64,000 nt of DNA from an uncultured Paludibaculum sp. (GTDB taxonomy: Bacteria > Acidobacteriota > Terriglobia > Bryobacterales > Bryobacteraceae). The stretch covers positions 1,178,001 through 1,242,000 of the forward strand of contig NZ_OY762269.1 of NCBI RefSeq assembly GCF_963665245.1, given 5' to 3'. Shown here in pieces: positions 1-8,891 of this stretch; position 1 is the first letter of the stretch; each line of letters begins with the position of its first letter. The notes beneath the pieces were generated by a model. The model was not told where the DNA came from. It saw only the letters and a list, made by a program, of their open reading frames with translations, and did not search any database. The position numbers and the translations under genes were made by a program.

Positions 1-180
1 GATGGGGAAGGGCCTCGCGGCGAAGGTGTCGATCAAGGAGTTGGGCGCGACCGGAGCGCGCACGCTGTGACGGCCAAAAATGATGACTTGCCGGAGCTTC
101 GTGTCATCAGCGTGTTGGGCGGCGGCGAACGGAACGCAGAGGAGTGTCAGCGCGACGAGGCGCAGGAAAGTAGTTTTCAT
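1..180 (-). CDS. Histidine-type acid phosphatase, N-terminal fragment (cut by window edge)
   Basis: Only the first 60 codons lie in the window; the gene continues past position 1. The protein starts with a secretion signal (about residues 1-21, ending Ala-Ala-Ala before Gln22). It is followed by a beta strand and the motif RHSVRAP at residues 37-43, which matches the RHGxRxP phosphohistidine motif of the histidine acid phosphatase family (phytase/AppA type). Arg37 and His38 would be the phosphate-binding Arg and the nucleophile; Ser replaces the usual Gly. These enzymes hydrolyse phosphomonoesters in the periplasm or outside the cell. It lies 129 bp downstream of the phosphoesterase fusion gene on the same strand, so both may serve phosphate scavenging (inference). 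The catalytic HD/HDxN motif lies outside the window and cannot be checked. Confidence 0.75.
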   Translation of the reverse strand, partial: MKTTFLRLVALTLLCVPFAAAQHADDTKLRQVIIFGRHSVRAPVAPNSLIDTFAARPFPI

Positions 181-309
181 ATTTCACCGGGAGGACTTTC
201 TGGCGTTGGACGGTTGCCGGCACAGGTGGACTGGGTGCGACGGTGTGGCCCGCGCGCGGCACGACGGCCACGCGCGGGCCCCGCAGCTCTCCAGAGAATG
301 GGGAGACGG

Positions 310-3300
310 CTATTTCATGGACTGGCGGTAACGCTCGAGCAGTTCCTTGCGGTTCTGGCGGAGGTCCCGACCGGAGGTCGAGGCGGGGTAGGGCTTGTTG
401 CCCTTGAGCCCCTTCCAAAGGATGCGGTTGAAGTCCTGAGGATCGACACGGTCCTCGGCTTCAAAGTCCATGCCCTTCATGGCACGCACCCAATAGGAGG
501 CTTTGTGGGCCGGCTTCGGGATGACCAGGCCGGCGGGCTTGGGCGGCAGGGGCAGCTTCGTGTTGTAGAGCATTGGCGCCGGGGCGGCGGCGAAACTCCA
601 CGGACTGGGTTTGGTGTTGAAGATGTCGGCCATCGGTTTGGCGAGGGCATCGTTCAGGTTCATCGGCGGCAGGCCGAGAACTTCCTCGATGGTGCGGAGG
701 AAGTCGATGGTGTTGTACGGGGTGGAGACCAGAGCGCCCTGCTTCACATAAGCGCCGGCCACATAAGCGGTGCTGCGGTGAGAGTCGACGTGGTCACCGC
801 CATCCTGGGCGTCGTCTTCGATGACGAAGATGAGCGTGTCGTCGGCATAGATGCTCCTGGAGATCTTCTCGATGAGAAGGCCGACCGCATAGTCGTTATC
901 GGCGACCTGGGTCTCGGGCGTGTTCACCCCTTCGATGGCGGTGTCGTAGTTCCCGGTGTGGTCGTGCATGAAGCGGACCAGGCTGAGAGAAGGCAGACCG
1001 CCCTTGGCGTAAGTGGTGTCGAAGTCGCGCTCCCATTCCTTGAAACGGTAGTAGTCGGGGAAGGCGTTGTCGAAGCCGCGGAAGAAGAGATCCGTGTACG
1101 GGGCGAGAGACACGCTGGAGGGGTAAGCCACGCGAGTGCCGCTCCAGAACGGATCGGTGGTGAGCGGGATGGTGTAGTTCTGGGTGTTGTAGCGGGTGGT
1201 GTCGATGAAGAAGCCGTAGTTGCGTACCGTCAGGTTGGCACGAAATGCGGAGTCCCACAGATACCCGGTGTTCACTTCGTTGTCCGGTCCGTCCGGCGCG
1301 GCGGTATTGGTCTGGCCGGGCAGGATGTCGGGGTCGTTGGGGGTGAATGGATTGGCGGCCCGGCGCTCGGCCAGCGTCGGGATCGAGACGTTCACACTGC
1401 GATTGACGCCCTCGGAGTCGAGGCTGAGACCGCGGTAGCCGTAGGCGATGGGATACTGGCGCTGCACGACGTCCGGGGCCTGGCCCGACGTGGTCCAGAG
1501 CCAGCCGTCATAGCTGACTTCGGCGGTGTCGAGGAAGTTGTCAAGAGTGACGAACTTGCGGGCTAGGTTGTGCTGGTTCGGTGTGACCTGCTCGCCGAAC
1601 TCGGTGAGGTCCGGATCGCCATTGCCGATTTCGAGATCGCCCAGGATCTGATCGTAGGTGCGGTTCTCCTTGATGATGAAGATGACGTGTTTGGTGCCTT
1701 TGCGGACGGCCTCCATGATCGCGGCGTCTTCGGGGCTGCTGGTGGCGGAGAAGCGGTTGTTTTCGGCTACCTGTTTGGTAAGGGTCTCGAGTGCCGCCTG
1801 GGTGGGCAGCGGGAAGCTCTGGAAGCCGGCCTTGGTGAGTTGAGGATTGTACTCATTCGAGTCCAGGCAGGTGGGCCAGCCGGGCGGCCCGTAGCCGCCA
1901 TAGCACCAGGCCGGATTCGGCCCGGTGGGCGATTTGCCGTTCACGGCATAGACGGTCTCTCCATCGCCGCTGAGGCTGACTGAGTTCGGATACCAACCGG
2001 TGGGGATGAGCCCAATGACATGGTCGCCGCTATTGTTTCCGCCCAGGTCTATGACGGCGATGCAGTTGAGATTGCCGTTGGTGACGTAGAGCCGCGTTTC
2101 GTCGGGCGAAAGCGTGACGCTGTTGGGGTTCGCACCTTTGTACTGAGCCAGAGCGGCGGGCACGCTGGAGGCGATAACGGGGATGGATTCAACGACGGTG
2201 TTGGTGGCTGTGTCGATGACGTCCACGATATCGGCCTGGTCTTCGGCGACGTAAAGGAATGTCTGGGCGGCGTTCAACGTCATCTTGTTGGGTTGGCCCT
2301 TTACCGGGATGCGGGTGATGATGGAGGGCCGGCCAGTGGGGTTGAACAGTTCGGGAGTGCCGGAGAGCTTCACCACCACGATCTCGCGATCGCGAATGCT
2401 GGAAACATAGGCGATTGCGTCAGCTCCGGTGCCCTTCACGGCGACCCAGAAGGGGTACTCGCCGCCCGGTACGCCGGCCTGTGAAAGATCGTTCCGGCCG
2501 GGGCGCAGATCCAGTTCACGCCAAAGAGCCCATTTGCCCAGGCCGCCGGTGAAGATGCTGATGGAGTCGTTGTAGTAGTTCGCCACGACGAGCGTCTGGC
2601 CATCCTTCGAAATCGCGACACCGGCGGCGCAGGGAACTACCGAGACGCGTTCGTTGATGGCGGCGGGCGGAGCGCCGGGCGGCACGGCAAGTCCGTTGCC
2701 AACACCCTTGTGGCCCAGCGGCAGCGGCGTGAACTTGTTCGACCAGGTTCCGTCGCTGTTGCGGTTTGCCACGAAGACGTAGTCACTTGGGCCACCGGAG
2801 ATGTAGAAGGCGTTGCCGGAGGGGTCGAAGACCAGCCCGTTATAGGTATAGGGAACCAGTAGCACCTGTTTCTTGAAGGGCTTCGGGGTGGAGATGTCGT
2901 AGACGAAGATGTACTCCATCGAGTAGTTGGCCATCCAGGTGGGGGTGGCTGGCGTGGGTGGCGTCGTGACTGGGGGCGGCTCGGGTACAAGGTGCGTATT
3001 GGAGACCCGGTTGTAGCCGCTGGTCATGATCAGCAGTGTCTTGTGATCGGGACTGACGGCCGTTGTGACGGCGTGACTGACGAGCCAGCCCTGTCCGGGT
3101 GGGAATGCGGGATCGTAGGGGAAGTCGGGGTTCAGGGGCTCGAAACGCGCGCCATGAGGCGCCAGTGGCGTGATCTGCTGCCCCATGTTGGGCACGGCCT
3201 GAGGTCTGGGCTGCGCGAAGACGGGCGCGCCGAAGAAGACCAAAGCGAGCGTCATGCCGGCTGTAGAAGCCGGAAAAGCCGCGCGGATAGCGCTTTGCAT
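310..3300 (-). CDS. Secreted YncE-type beta-propeller / alkaline-phosphatase-superfamily phosphoesterase fusion
   Basis: A 996-residue protein with a signal peptide (about residues 1-30). Residues about 70-460 hold repeated propeller blades of YncE type (for example LYVTNGNLNCIAVIDLG near 404-420). Residues about 537-890 form a phosphoesterase domain of the acid-phosphatase/phospholipase C type, starting at KHVIFIIKENRTYDQILGD (537-555), where Glu545-Asn546 are the usual first metal-site residues. It also contains FVIEDDAQDGGDHVDSHRS near 825-843, which supplies the Asp/His ligands. The propeller-plus-phosphoesterase architecture is common in Acidobacteria. Substrate is unknown; a phosphoester in the periplasm or outside the cell is expected. 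A plausible sigma70 promoter lies about 68-97 bp upstream. Confidence 0.9.
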   Translation of the reverse strand: MQSAIRAAFPASTAGMTLALVFFGAPVFAQPRPQAVPNMGQQITPLAPHGARFEPLNPDFPYDPAFPPGQGWLVSHAVTTAVSPDHKTLLIMTSGYNRVSNTHLVPEPPPVTTPPTPATPTWMANYSMEYIFVYDISTPKPFKKQVLLVPYTYNGLVFDPSGNAFYISGGPSDYVFVANRNSDGTWSNKFTPLPLGHKGVGNGLAVPPGAPPAAINERVSVVPCAAGVAISKDGQTLVVANYYNDSISIFTGGLGKWALWRELDLRPGRNDLSQAGVPGGEYPFWVAVKGTGADAIAYVSSIRDREIVVVKLSGTPELFNPTGRPSIITRIPVKGQPNKMTLNAAQTFLYVAEDQADIVDVIDTATNTVVESIPVIASSVPAALAQYKGANPNSVTLSPDETRLYVTNGNLNCIAVIDLGGNNSGDHVIGLIPTGWYPNSVSLSGDGETVYAVNGKSPTGPNPAWCYGGYGPPGWPTCLDSNEYNPQLTKAGFQSFPLPTQAALETLTKQVAENNRFSATSSPEDAAIMEAVRKGTKHVIFIIKENRTYDQILGDLEIGNGDPDLTEFGEQVTPNQHNLARKFVTLDNFLDTAEVSYDGWLWTTSGQAPDVVQRQYPIAYGYRGLSLDSEGVNRSVNVSIPTLAERRAANPFTPNDPDILPGQTNTAAPDGPDNEVNTGYLWDSAFRANLTVRNYGFFIDTTRYNTQNYTIPLTTDPFWSGTRVAYPSSVSLAPYTDLFFRGFDNAFPDYYRFKEWERDFDTTYAKGGLPSLSLVRFMHDHTGNYDTAIEGVNTPETQVADNDYAVGLLIEKISRSIYADDTLIFVIEDDAQDGGDHVDSHRSTAYVAGAYVKQGALVSTPYNTIDFLRTIEEVLGLPPMNLNDALAKPMADIFNTKPSPWSFAAAPAPMLYNTKLPLPPKPAGLVIPKPAHKASYWVRAMKGMDFEAEDRVDPQDFNRILWKGLKGNKPYPASTSGRDLRQNRKELLERYRQSMK

Positions 3301-3367
3301 AGGTTACGATTCCTTTGAAGCAGGACGGGCTCGGGCCGTGGTTTCTGCCTGGTATCGATATCGGCTA

Positions 3368-3397
3368 AAAGTACTCTTAACTGCCGATTAATGTCAA
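3368..3397 (-). promoter_or_regulatory. Probable sigma70 promoter of the phosphoesterase fusion gene
   Basis: On the minus strand TTGACA (3392-3397) is followed after 18 bp by TACTTT (3368-3373), in the only AT-rich stretch of the intergenic region. The predicted transcript starts near 3361, giving a leader of about 60 nt before the start codon at 3300. The -35 box is a perfect match and the -10 box is moderate. The activity is inferred only. Confidence 0.4.
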
Positions 3398-3586
3398 TTT
3401 ATTAATCTTTCTCCTATCTTGACTGGAATCAACAGTTTCCCGGCCTTCGCAGATCATAGCGGCAGTTTGACGCCTTCACGGCCCGCGGCTCCAGAGCCAT
3501 GCCGCCCTAGCGTAGAGGTGCGACGATGAGCCGGGGCGACTGCCGGAAGTGGATGAAGCCGGTGCGCAACGCACTAAGATGATTGA

Positions 3587-4111
3587 ATGAGCGTCGCTTT
3601 TTTGGACGAATGCCTGTGTGTTCTGACACGTACGCCGGGTACGTTGGATGCGTTGTTGAGGGACTTGCCGAAAGCGTGGACGACGGCCACGGAGGGTCCG
3701 GGGACTTGGAGCCCTTACGTGGTGATGGGCCATCTGATTCACTGCGAGAAGGCGGATTGGATGCCGAGGGTGGCGATGATTCTGGAGCACGGTCCGGCGC
3801 GTGCGTTTGACCCGTTGGACCGGGAGGCGCAACTCAGCGCAGGCCAGGACAGGCCGCTGGTCGAACTGCTGGACGAGTTCAGTGCGCTGCGACGGGCGAA
3901 TCTGGCGCGTCTGCGGGCGCTGGAATTACAGCCTGAGCAGTTGGCCCTGCACGGGGCGCATCCTGCGCTCGGCCCGGTGACGCTGCGACAGTTGCTGGCC
4001 ACGTGGACGGCTCACGATCTGGCGCACCTCGTGCAGGTGACCCGTGTGATGGCCAAGCGGTACAAGCAGGAAGTGGGTCCGTGGGCAGAGTACCTGTCGG
4101 TGATGAAGTAG
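3587..4111 (+). CDS. DinB-family protein (putative metal-dependent four-helix protein)
   Basis: A 174-residue cytoplasmic protein with the DinB/YfiT-like layout: a four-helix bundle with histidines His49 (in GHLIH), His143 and His147 (in TAHDLAHLVQ), which form the family's usual three-histidine metal site. Family members include thiol-dependent S-transferases, but most are of unknown activity, so the reaction is not assigned. It is transcribed alone and converges on the leucine-rich-repeat gene 28 bp downstream. There is no signal peptide. The ATG at 3587 is the first start consistent with the N-terminal helix. Confidence 0.8.
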   Translation: MSVAFLDECLCVLTRTPGTLDALLRDLPKAWTTATEGPGTWSPYVVMGHLIHCEKADWMPRVAMILEHGPARAFDPLDREAQLSAGQDRPLVELLDEFSALRRANLARLRALELQPEQLALHGAHPALGPVTLRQLLATWTAHDLAHLVQVTRVMAKRYKQEVGPWAEYLSVMK

Positions 4112-4132
4112 CCGGGGGCTGCCCATCCCCGG
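4112..4132. terminator. Possible bidirectional hairpin between convergent genes
   Basis: CCGGGG (4112-4117) pairs with CCCCGG (4127-4132) around a 9-nt loop, directly after the DinB stop codon and before the end of the convergent LRR gene. There is no proper T-tract on either side, so intrinsic termination is uncertain. Confidence 0.3.
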
Positions 4133-4139
4133 GCTTCCT

Positions 4140-4802
4140 TCAACGGTAGACAGCGCAGCCGCGCGCTTCGAGTCCGGCCAGCCACGCAGGCGGTTCCAGA
4201 GTGGTCACCCACCGCAGGTCGAGCTTGTCCAAGCGTGGCAGGGCCGCGAGCGACTCCGGCAGTCCGGTCAGCGGATTGCCCCGGAGGTCGATCTGCCGCA
4301 GCTCCGACAACGCCCCAATCGACTCCGGCAAGGTGAACAGGTTGTTGTTCCTCAGGTGAAGCTCACGCAACCGCGACAGGCCGCCAAGCGACTCCGGTAG
4401 CGACGTCAGCCGGTTGTCCGAGGCCCTCAACTCGATCAGCCGGACCATGCCGCAGACACACGCCGGTAAGGTTTCCAACGCATTCTCGCCGATGTTCAGG
4501 TAGCGCAGTTTCGTGAGCCTCTCCAACGAGGAAGGCAGCGAACTCAAGCAGTTGTCGTGGAGATAGAGGAAATCGCGGAGGTCCGTCAAGTTGCCCAGTT
4601 CGGCGGGCACCTCGGCCAGTTTGTTGTGGCCGAGGTCGAGCATCCGCAGGCTCCGCATGCGGCCGATCCGCGGCGAGACTTCAGTCAGATTGTTGTCGGC
4701 GAGGACCAGGGTTTCCAGTTCGGTTTGTTCCCATACCCAATCCGGCACTTGGCCAAGCCCCTTCTTCCACAGGTTCAGGTCTCTTCGGGATGCATCCGGC
4801 AT
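4140..4802 (-). CDS. Leucine-rich-repeat protein
   Basis: A 220-residue protein made almost entirely of about eight 23-residue leucine-rich repeats (pattern LxxLxLxxNxLxxLPxxLxxLxx), starting near residue 27 with LETLVLADNNLTEVSP and ending near the C-terminus. The repeats are of the bacterial/typical LRR type with LPESLG turns. It has no signal peptide, transmembrane segment or attached kinase or GTPase domain, so it probably acts as a cytoplasmic protein-binding module. The partner is unknown. The first residues (MPDASRRDLNLWKKGLG) form a short cap. It converges on the DinB gene and diverges from the membrane protein at 4923. Confidence 0.85.
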   Translation of the reverse strand: MPDASRRDLNLWKKGLGQVPDWVWEQTELETLVLADNNLTEVSPRIGRMRSLRMLDLGHNKLAEVPAELGNLTDLRDFLYLHDNCLSSLPSSLERLTKLRYLNIGENALETLPACVCGMVRLIELRASDNRLTSLPESLGGLSRLRELHLRNNNLFTLPESIGALSELRQIDLRGNPLTGLPESLAALPRLDKLDLRWVTTLEPPAWLAGLEARGCAVYR

Positions 4803-4896
4803 GAAGACGATCGTAACGCCGCGGCGGGAGCGCGCAGGTGCCCGGCACGGCGTGGCCTCGGGGGGTCGGAAACAGAGGTCAGTATCCGAAACCTCG

Positions 4897-4902
4897 TATA
4901 CT
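4897..4902 (+). promoter_or_regulatory. Possible -10 box for the membrane protein gene
   Basis: TATACT matches the sigma70 -10 consensus at five of six positions and lies 20 bp before the start at 4923. No convincing -35 box is seen 16-18 bp upstream, so this is tentative. Confidence 0.3.
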
Positions 4903-4922
4903 CAAGTGAAACGAAAAACCCT

Positions 4923-5765
4923 ATGACTCGTGCGCGAATCCTTCGTGCGGCCGTGGTCGTCGTTCTGGCCGCCGCCGGGCTGGGTTGGATGAACTCCCTG
5001 GGCCGCCTTCAATGGCCCTCCGTGCTGGTCTATTCCGGATTGGTGACTCTGCTGTGCGGCATCCTGTCCACTCTGCTGCCGCCGGCCTGGCTTGGATTCT
5101 CCAGGCGCTCCCATGGATTGCTCGCCGCAATAGTGGGTGGCGGCGCTTTCTTTGCCGCCGGTTGGTTCTGGCCAGTGAGCTTCTACAGCACACCCGCGCC
5201 GGCCAGCCGGCTGGATGCCTACCTGCCCGTATACCAGTTCCATGAGCGCCACGAACTCATCGTTCAGGCGCCGGCCGAGCGAGTGCGAGAGGCCCTGGAT
5301 CACGTCTCGTTTGCTGAGATCGAAGCCATTCAGGTGCTGGGCCAGATCCGCGGGTTCGTCATGAGTGGCCACTGGCAGCGAATCAATGTGCAACACAGGG
5401 TAGCGGCCACACCGGTGCTCGACATGGTGAAGCAACCCCGGTCGGGTTTCTTCCCGCTCGATGATACGCCCAGGGAATTTGTCTTCGGTCTGGCCGGGCA
5501 GCCCTGGAACAACAAGCCCGTCCGGTTGAGCGCGGAGGAGTTCCGGACCTGGGCCCTGCCGGGACAAGTGAAGATCGCGGCCAACTTCCTTATCCAGGAT
5601 GCCGGCCCGGGCCGTTCGCGCCTGATCACTGAGACGCGCATTGCCGCGACCGACGAATCCGCCATGCGTACCATGGCCCGATACTGGGCCCTCGTCTATC
5701 CCGGCAGCGGGATGACCCGCTGGGGCCTGCTCAACGCGATTCGAGCACGCGCCGAGCGGCTCTGA
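4923..5765 (+). CDS. Membrane protein with SRPBCC-like extracytoplasmic domain
   Basis: A 280-residue protein. Three hydrophobic segments lie at about residues 6-23, 32-54 and 66-85 and are followed by a soluble region of about 190 residues. That region (from HERHELIVQAPAERVREALD) has the opening strand and helix of START/SRPBCC proteins and proceeds to FLIQDAGPGRSRLITETRI. The function is unknown. The frame is open further upstream, but the ATG at 4923 is chosen because it gives a clean hydrophobic N-terminus and follows the -10-like box. It is a monocistronic gene, divergent from the LRR gene. Confidence 0.7.
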   Translation: MTRARILRAAVVVVLAAAGLGWMNSLGRLQWPSVLVYSGLVTLLCGILSTLLPPAWLGFSRRSHGLLAAIVGGGAFFAAGWFWPVSFYSTPAPASRLDAYLPVYQFHERHELIVQAPAERVREALDHVSFAEIEAIQVLGQIRGFVMSGHWQRINVQHRVAATPVLDMVKQPRSGFFPLDDTPREFVFGLAGQPWNNKPVRLSAEEFRTWALPGQVKIAANFLIQDAGPGRSRLITETRIAATDESAMRTMARYWALVYPGSGMTRWGLLNAIRARAERL

Positions 5766-5971
5766 GCCTGTGTCTGGACTGCGGCTAACCCTGCCACGGA
5801 TCGGCCGGTGTCGACGACGATGGCCGTGATCCAGGTCTTTAGGAAGGATCGTCCACTTGGGCCGTCACCAAGCCTCTATCGTCCCGGCAAGGCCGCACGG
5901 GTAGAGGTTGCTCTTGTCCGGCCACGAGTTCCGTGTCGTTGGAGTACGGCCAGTTCTTCCCGTTCGGCTTC

Positions 5972-8380
5972 CTACTCGGGCGGCTTCTGGCTCTTCTTGG
6001 GCACCGGGCGCTGCTGGGCGTCTGGCGCCTTGGGTGGCGGCTTGTTTGCCTGGGGCGGTGGCGCTGCCTTCTGCTGCCTTTGGGCTTGCGCTTCCTGCTG
6101 CTGTTTCCGCTGCCGCTCCTGGGCCTCCTGCTGCTGCTTCTGCTGTGACTGGCGCTGAGCTTCCTGCTGCTGATCTCGCTGCTGGCGCTCTCGAGCATCC
6201 TGCTGCTGCTTCTGCTGTAACTGCCGCTGGGCTTCCTGCTGTTGATCCCGCTGTTGGCGCTCCCGAGCGTCCTGCTGCTGCTTCTGCTGTAGCTGCCGCT
6301 GGGCTTCCTGCTGTTGGTCTCGCTGCTGCCGCTCCCGAGCATCCTGCTGCTGCTTCTGCTGTAGCTGCCGCTGGGCTTCCTGCTGTTGGTCTCGCTGCTG
6401 GCGCTCTCGAGCATCCTGCTGTTGCTTCTGCTGTAGCTGGCGCCGAGCTTCTTGCTGTTGATCTTGCTGCTGCCGCTCCCGAGCATCCTGCTGCTGCTTC
6501 TGCTGTAACTGCCGTTGGGCCTCCTGCTGTTGATCTCGTTGCTGCTTCCCCCGAAGATCCTGCTGCTGCTTCAGTTGCAACTGGCGCTGAGCTTCCTGCT
6601 GTTGATCTTGCTGCTGCCGCTCCCGAGCATCCTGCTGTTGCTTCTGCTGCAACTGGCGCTGGGCGTCCTGTTCTTGCTGCCGCTGCTGCCCTCGTGGGTC
6701 CCGCGGCTGTCCTTGCTGCTGTCCCGGAGGGACATTCTGCCGCTCACTGACCGGCGACGGTGGCGCGCCGGGTTGTAGTCCGGGACGGGGCTCCGCGTGC
6801 ATCGCCGGTTGCACCCGCTTGACCCGGCTCATATCCACGACGCGAACGGGCGCAGCGGGGGCCGGGATGTTCTGGCGAAGCTGGCGGGCCTCCGTCGCCT
6901 GGAGAGGACGGCCGGGATTCCGGGCCAGCGCGGCCTGCTGCCGGTCGAATGGCACTGGAGGGGGCGGTGGCGCGGTTCTCGCCACAACTCGGCGGCTGAG
7001 CGCGGCGGCAGGCGGCCGAGCTACCACACGGGCGTTGGACTCCGGCTGCGCGCCCAGGACGCTTGTTCGCTGAGGAACGATGAATGGTCCCGGCGCCACG
7101 TGGATCGCCGAGACCTGGGCAGCCGTCACTGGACGGGCGTACTGATTCACACGGCGACCACTGGCAAAGGCGCTCTCGGGCACCGCAGTTACGCCATTCT
7201 GCACTCTCTGATTCACGTAGACAGCCGTGGAATTGCGGGTATTCCGCGAGTTGTAGTAGTTGTTGATGGTGACGTTATTGATCACCGTGTTGGTGGTGTT
7301 CACCCGGGTGAAGTAGCGCTGGCTGACAGGGTAGGACGGATAGTAGGGCTCGCGCGGAGCCAAGGGGAACCAGCCGATGGCCGGGGCTGACCCGCTGGAA
7401 AAGGTCATGCTGAAGCCAGACCCCCCGCGCCCGCCACCCACCCAGGCCACCATGGCGGGCGCGTAAGTTGGCGCAACACGGTAGGGCCCGGGAATCCAGC
7501 CCCAGCGGCCTCCAAACGACGCCCAACGCCCGTAGTGATAGGGAGCGAAGCCCCAAGGTGCGTCGTCGACCCAAGTCCAGCCCCACGGGGCGATCCAGGC
7601 CCAGTGCCCGTCCTGATAGGGCGCCCAACCCACCGCCACCGAGGCCGGCATCCAGACTTGGCCATAACCGGACTGGTTCGCCCAAGTGCCGTACTGATCC
7701 AGGTCGTCATAGCCGGGCACTTCGCGCGAGACAAAGCGAGCGGATTGGGATTGATCCTCGCGGAGGTCGCGCGAAGAGCACCATTGGTCGAACTCGTCGG
7801 CGCCACCGGCGGACGTGAGGTTGTATTCCAGCTGATCGGCACCCCGCACGGCGATCCGCTGCCGGGCGTAGATCGGGAACGACTGCCCATCGCCGGTCAC
7901 TTCACCCTCTCCATCGCGGACCGTGACGAAGGTGGTCTGGGAATCGGGGTTCGCGTCAATGCGGTATACGCCGGGCTGCCTTGCGGTGAAGGCCAGGTTC
8001 GGCGTGTCGATCTCGACCATCTGATCCGGTCCCAGATTGCGCAGGCGGAGCGTGAGGCTTCCTTCCGACAGACGGATCTGCACAGTCTGATCGTCAAGAT
8101 TCAGGAACTCGAAATCAGAGTGCTCGCCGAGGCGCAACGCCATCGAACCGATGTGAAACTCGGCTCGGCCACGATCGCCCACCCAGATCTTGTCTCCGGT
8201 GGTCAGTGGCCGGTTGATGCCGGCCTCCACCCAATCGTCAACCCCGTTCGGCTGGAACGACACAGGACCATCGCGGTAGTTGAGGCGGCCCACCCGGCCC
8301 GGAGGATCCTGGGCTGCCAGGAACCCCACTGAGGTTGCCATGAATAGCGCAACCATCGTTATCCGCCGCATGTACCGCAT
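5972..8380 (-). CDS. FecR-domain / DUF6600-type secreted protein with Gln-rich C-terminal repeats
   Basis: An 802-residue protein. The start at 8380 is chosen because a strong AAGGAG site lies 6 bp upstream and the frame then opens with a signal peptide (about residues 1-24, ending FLAAQ). Residues about 40-190 resemble a FecR beta-sandwich (GDKIWVGDRGRAEFHIGS, then YRIDANPDSQTTFVTVRDGEGEV). Residues about 230-360 are rich in Trp, Gly and Tyr (GWAPYQDGHWAWIAPWGW and similar), as in DUF6600 proteins. Residues about 570-780 are a long Gln/Arg/Glu-rich coiled-coil-like tail built from seven 24-residue repeats. The end is Pro/Lys-rich (KPPPKAPDAQQRPVPKK). It is probably a cell-surface or periplasmic structural protein, not a sigma regulator, as no sigma factor gene is adjacent (inference). 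Confidence 0.8.
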   Translation of the reverse strand: MRYMRRITMVALFMATSVGFLAAQDPPGRVGRLNYRDGPVSFQPNGVDDWVEAGINRPLTTGDKIWVGDRGRAEFHIGSMALRLGEHSDFEFLNLDDQTVQIRLSEGSLTLRLRNLGPDQMVEIDTPNLAFTARQPGVYRIDANPDSQTTFVTVRDGEGEVTGDGQSFPIYARQRIAVRGADQLEYNLTSAGGADEFDQWCSSRDLREDQSQSARFVSREVPGYDDLDQYGTWANQSGYGQVWMPASVAVGWAPYQDGHWAWIAPWGWTWVDDAPWGFAPYHYGRWASFGGRWGWIPGPYRVAPTYAPAMVAWVGGGRGGSGFSMTFSSGSAPAIGWFPLAPREPYYPSYPVSQRYFTRVNTTNTVINNVTINNYYNSRNTRNSTAVYVNQRVQNGVTAVPESAFASGRRVNQYARPVTAAQVSAIHVAPGPFIVPQRTSVLGAQPESNARVVARPPAAALSRRVVARTAPPPPPVPFDRQQAALARNPGRPLQATEARQLRQNIPAPAAPVRVVDMSRVKRVQPAMHAEPRPGLQPGAPPSPVSERQNVPPGQQQGQPRDPRGQQRQQEQDAQRQLQQKQQQDARERQQQDQQQEAQRQLQLKQQQDLRGKQQRDQQQEAQRQLQQKQQQDARERQQQDQQQEARRQLQQKQQQDARERQQRDQQQEAQRQLQQKQQQDARERQQRDQQQEAQRQLQQKQQQDARERQQRDQQQEAQRQLQQKQQQDARERQQRDQQQEAQRQSQQKQQQEAQERQRKQQQEAQAQRQQKAAPPPQANKPPPKAPDAQQRPVPKKSQKPPE
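6128..6631 (-). repeat. Seven tandem 72-bp repeats coding 24-residue Gln-rich units
   Basis: Seven in-frame 72-bp units fill exactly 504 bp inside the FecR-like gene. Each encodes a variant of DARERQQRDQQQEAQRQLQQ plus KQQQ. Units four to seven are nearly identical; unit two is the most diverged (DLRGKQQR). The flanks carry partial units. The DNA is dominated by CTGCTG runs on the plus strand, which favours recombination between units. Confidence 0.9.
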
Positions 8381-8891
8381 TCGCTTCTCCTTCGCTCGCG
8401 CCGAGCCTGGCGGCTCGTCCGCCAACACTGTCAAGGCACGTCTGCTTCCATTCTGGTGGCAGAGCGGAGTCTTCGCGTTTTCTCACGAGGGTGCTATTTG
8501 CGCTTGCGGGATGACCTGCATCCACCTGGCCATCCCGCAACTCCGTGGACTTTCCGGCCAGCGGTGCCTTGCCGGATGCTATTGAAGGGCGGCGATTCCC
8601 GACGTGGCGCTGCCCGGTCATATGACCGCATTGGGTCACGGAGGCGTGAGGGAGAGCGAAGAGACATTCAGCGGCTTGACGCCAACGTTCTCGAAGCGAT
8701 GCGCCAAGCCCGCCGCTTCTGGACAGAGGGAGGATGAGTTGCTGCTTTAGTCGGCGCATGACGGGCTGCAAACTTTACCCAGCGGGTTCCGGTGCCGCGC
8801 GGGCAAAATGCCCGAGTGACCTTGTGACGTGCGCCGCACCACCAGAGCAAACGAGCTCCCGTCTTCCGTTCATCTGCCAAAATCAGAAGTT
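8381..8891. other. Divergent intergenic region with a 10-bp inverted repeat
   Basis: About 510 bp between the FecR-like gene and the ArsC-fold gene. No convincing gene is seen; the open frames here have no family resemblance and no ribosome binding site. The one clear structure is a perfect 10-bp inverted repeat, TTGCGGGATG (8504-8513) and CATCCCGCAA (8531-8540), with a 17-nt spacer, 124-160 bp upstream of the FecR-like start. Confidence 0.5.
8387..8392 (-). promoter_or_regulatory. Ribosome binding site deciding the FecR-like start
   Basis: AAGGAG on the minus strand, 6 bp upstream of the ATG at 8380. It favours this start over an in-frame start 18 codons upstream that would put charged residues before the signal peptide. 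Confidence 0.6.

Noticed and set aside
67..1566. A 499-codon open frame on the plus strand.
   Set aside because: It lies opposite the phosphoesterase fusion gene, whose domains are clear. Its protein is Gly/Val/Arg-rich with no recognisable domain, as expected for an antisense shadow in GC-rich DNA.
6100..6700. Regular repeats that could suggest a CRISPR array.
   Set aside because: The units are contiguous 72-bp coding repeats in frame with a protein, with no unique spacers.
8456..8737. A 93-codon plus-strand frame in the divergent intergenic region.
   Set aside because: No ribosome binding site and no family resemblance; the Arg-rich composition is that of a random frame in GC-rich DNA.
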